This document shows positions 19,922 through 20,309 of a stretch of DNA of 20,309 nt, in pieces. The notes under the pieces were generated by a model, which searched no databases, was not told the DNA's origin, and worked only from the letters and a program-made list of their open reading frames with translations. A program made the position numbers and the translations under genes. Positions within the stretch are counted from its first letter, which is position 1, and each line of letters starts with the position of its first letter. The DNA is from a virus: the IMG/VR virus record IMGVR_UViG_3300008218_000077, positions 1-20,309 of that record; one strand, written 5' to 3'.

Positions 19922-20309
19922 ATGACCACACAACAGAGCCCCTTGGAGCGTCTGGAGGAAGCCAGCACCACAGGTGAGGGAGAGTCCCTTATCTCCCCTG
20001 TAGAGGAGGTGGCGGCTGATGCCTCAACGGATGAGCCGATATCACCTGTTGTACCTGGTCCTGCTGAGGGCCAAACTCCGGAAGCATCAGCACAGTGGGA
20101 GACCCCTCCTGCTAGTCCCGCTGAAGAAACGGCGCAGGCACCCCTCTTTCGCCTTCCTGAAGAACTTCGCCCGGTTGAGCCTACAGAACCTCAATCCCTT
20201 ACGAACCAGGAGAGGGATAGGCTCCAGTTCCTTGAACAGGAAAGGCAACAACTAGAAGGTGTCCGCACCCAACAGCAGGAAGAGCAGGACCTTTCCCGTC
20301 TCCGGGTAC
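19922..20309 (+). CDS. Acidic scaffold-like protein, truncated by window edge
   Basis: ATG 19922 follows GGGAGTAGT, just after the terminator T-run, and the frame stays open to the window end (129 codons). The N-terminus is Glu/Pro/Ser/Thr-rich and disordered (MTTQQSPLERLEEASTTGEG, VPGPAEGQTPEASAQ), then turns into a Gln/Glu/Arg coiled coil (TNQERDRLQFLEQERQQLEG). An acidic disordered head plus coiled coil, in this position of a packaging and head operon, fits a capsid scaffolding protein preceding the major capsid gene. The call is from composition and order only. Confidence 0.6.
   Translation, partial: MTTQQSPLERLEEASTTGEGESLISPVEEVAADASTDEPISPVVPGPAEGQTPEASAQWETPPASPAEETAQAPLFRLPEELRPVEPTEPQSLTNQERDRLQFLEQERQQLEGVRTQQQEEQDLSRLRV

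Noticed and set aside
1-20309. CRISPR array, insertion sequence or integrase attachment site
   Set aside because: There are no regularly spaced direct repeats of array type, no transposase or integrase frame and no tRNA-like att core.

Overview
The window is part of a tailed double-stranded DNA bacteriophage (Caudoviricetes) or a prophage of one. The evidence is a packaging and virion block on the plus strand (small terminase, large terminase, portal, several virion proteins, the start of a scaffold-like protein) facing a dense leftward block of small, overlapping accessory genes. Ribosome binding sites are strong GGAGG types and two promoters match the bacterial sigma-70 consensus closely, so the host is a bacterium. 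Frequent ATA and AGG codons are visible, but I cannot name the host from them. There are no tail, integrase or polymerase genes in the window, so morphotype and lifestyle are open.

Left block (1-8354, all minus strand). Reading in the direction of transcription it starts at a near-consensus promoter (8473-8445), whose predicted transcript begins exactly at a folded leader (8438-8384). It then runs through a basic small protein, two small conserved phage proteins, a 31-aa protein, a Cys-rich protein, a SprT-like protein with an altered active site, an unknown 240-aa protein, a two-gene phosphoenolpyruvate-synthase-like pair (ATP-grasp domain and separate phosphohistidine swivel domain), a Cys-rich mini-protein, a tyrosine-phosphatase-like protein, a conserved phage protein, two more Cys-rich mini-proteins, a 58-aa coiled-coil protein, a ParB-like protein, two unknown proteins, a helix-turn-helix protein and a truncated gene at the edge. 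Most neighbours overlap or nearly touch, which suggests one long operon with translational coupling. A second promoter lies just upstream of the helix-turn-helix gene.

Centre (8355-9316). A divergent control region holds the leftward promoter, a 35-bp dyad, a variant of a dispersed 18-bp palindrome and a rightward extended -10 promoter. The small terminase gene follows, then a GC-rich structured gap with four GGACA motifs, three of them 11 bp apart.

Right block (9317-20309, plus strand). A 47-aa basic protein, large terminase and portal are followed by two virion proteins sharing a paralogous C-terminal domain, a 1357-aa internal-virion or ejection-type protein, a third possible relative of the paralogous domain, a small DUF2292-like protein, a strong intrinsic terminator with attenuator-like context, and the start of an acidic scaffold-like protein.

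The two strongest leads are (1) six copies of the palindrome TTTGAGTTTAAACTCAAA at 2.9-9.3 kb, several placed just upstream of a ribosome binding site, which looks like a phage-specific operator or start-associated element, and (2) a compact phosphoryl-transfer cassette (ATP-grasp, separate phosphohistidine domain, Zn-finger, phosphatase) with no recognisable acceptor domain. All functional calls come from reading motifs by eye; no database search was run.
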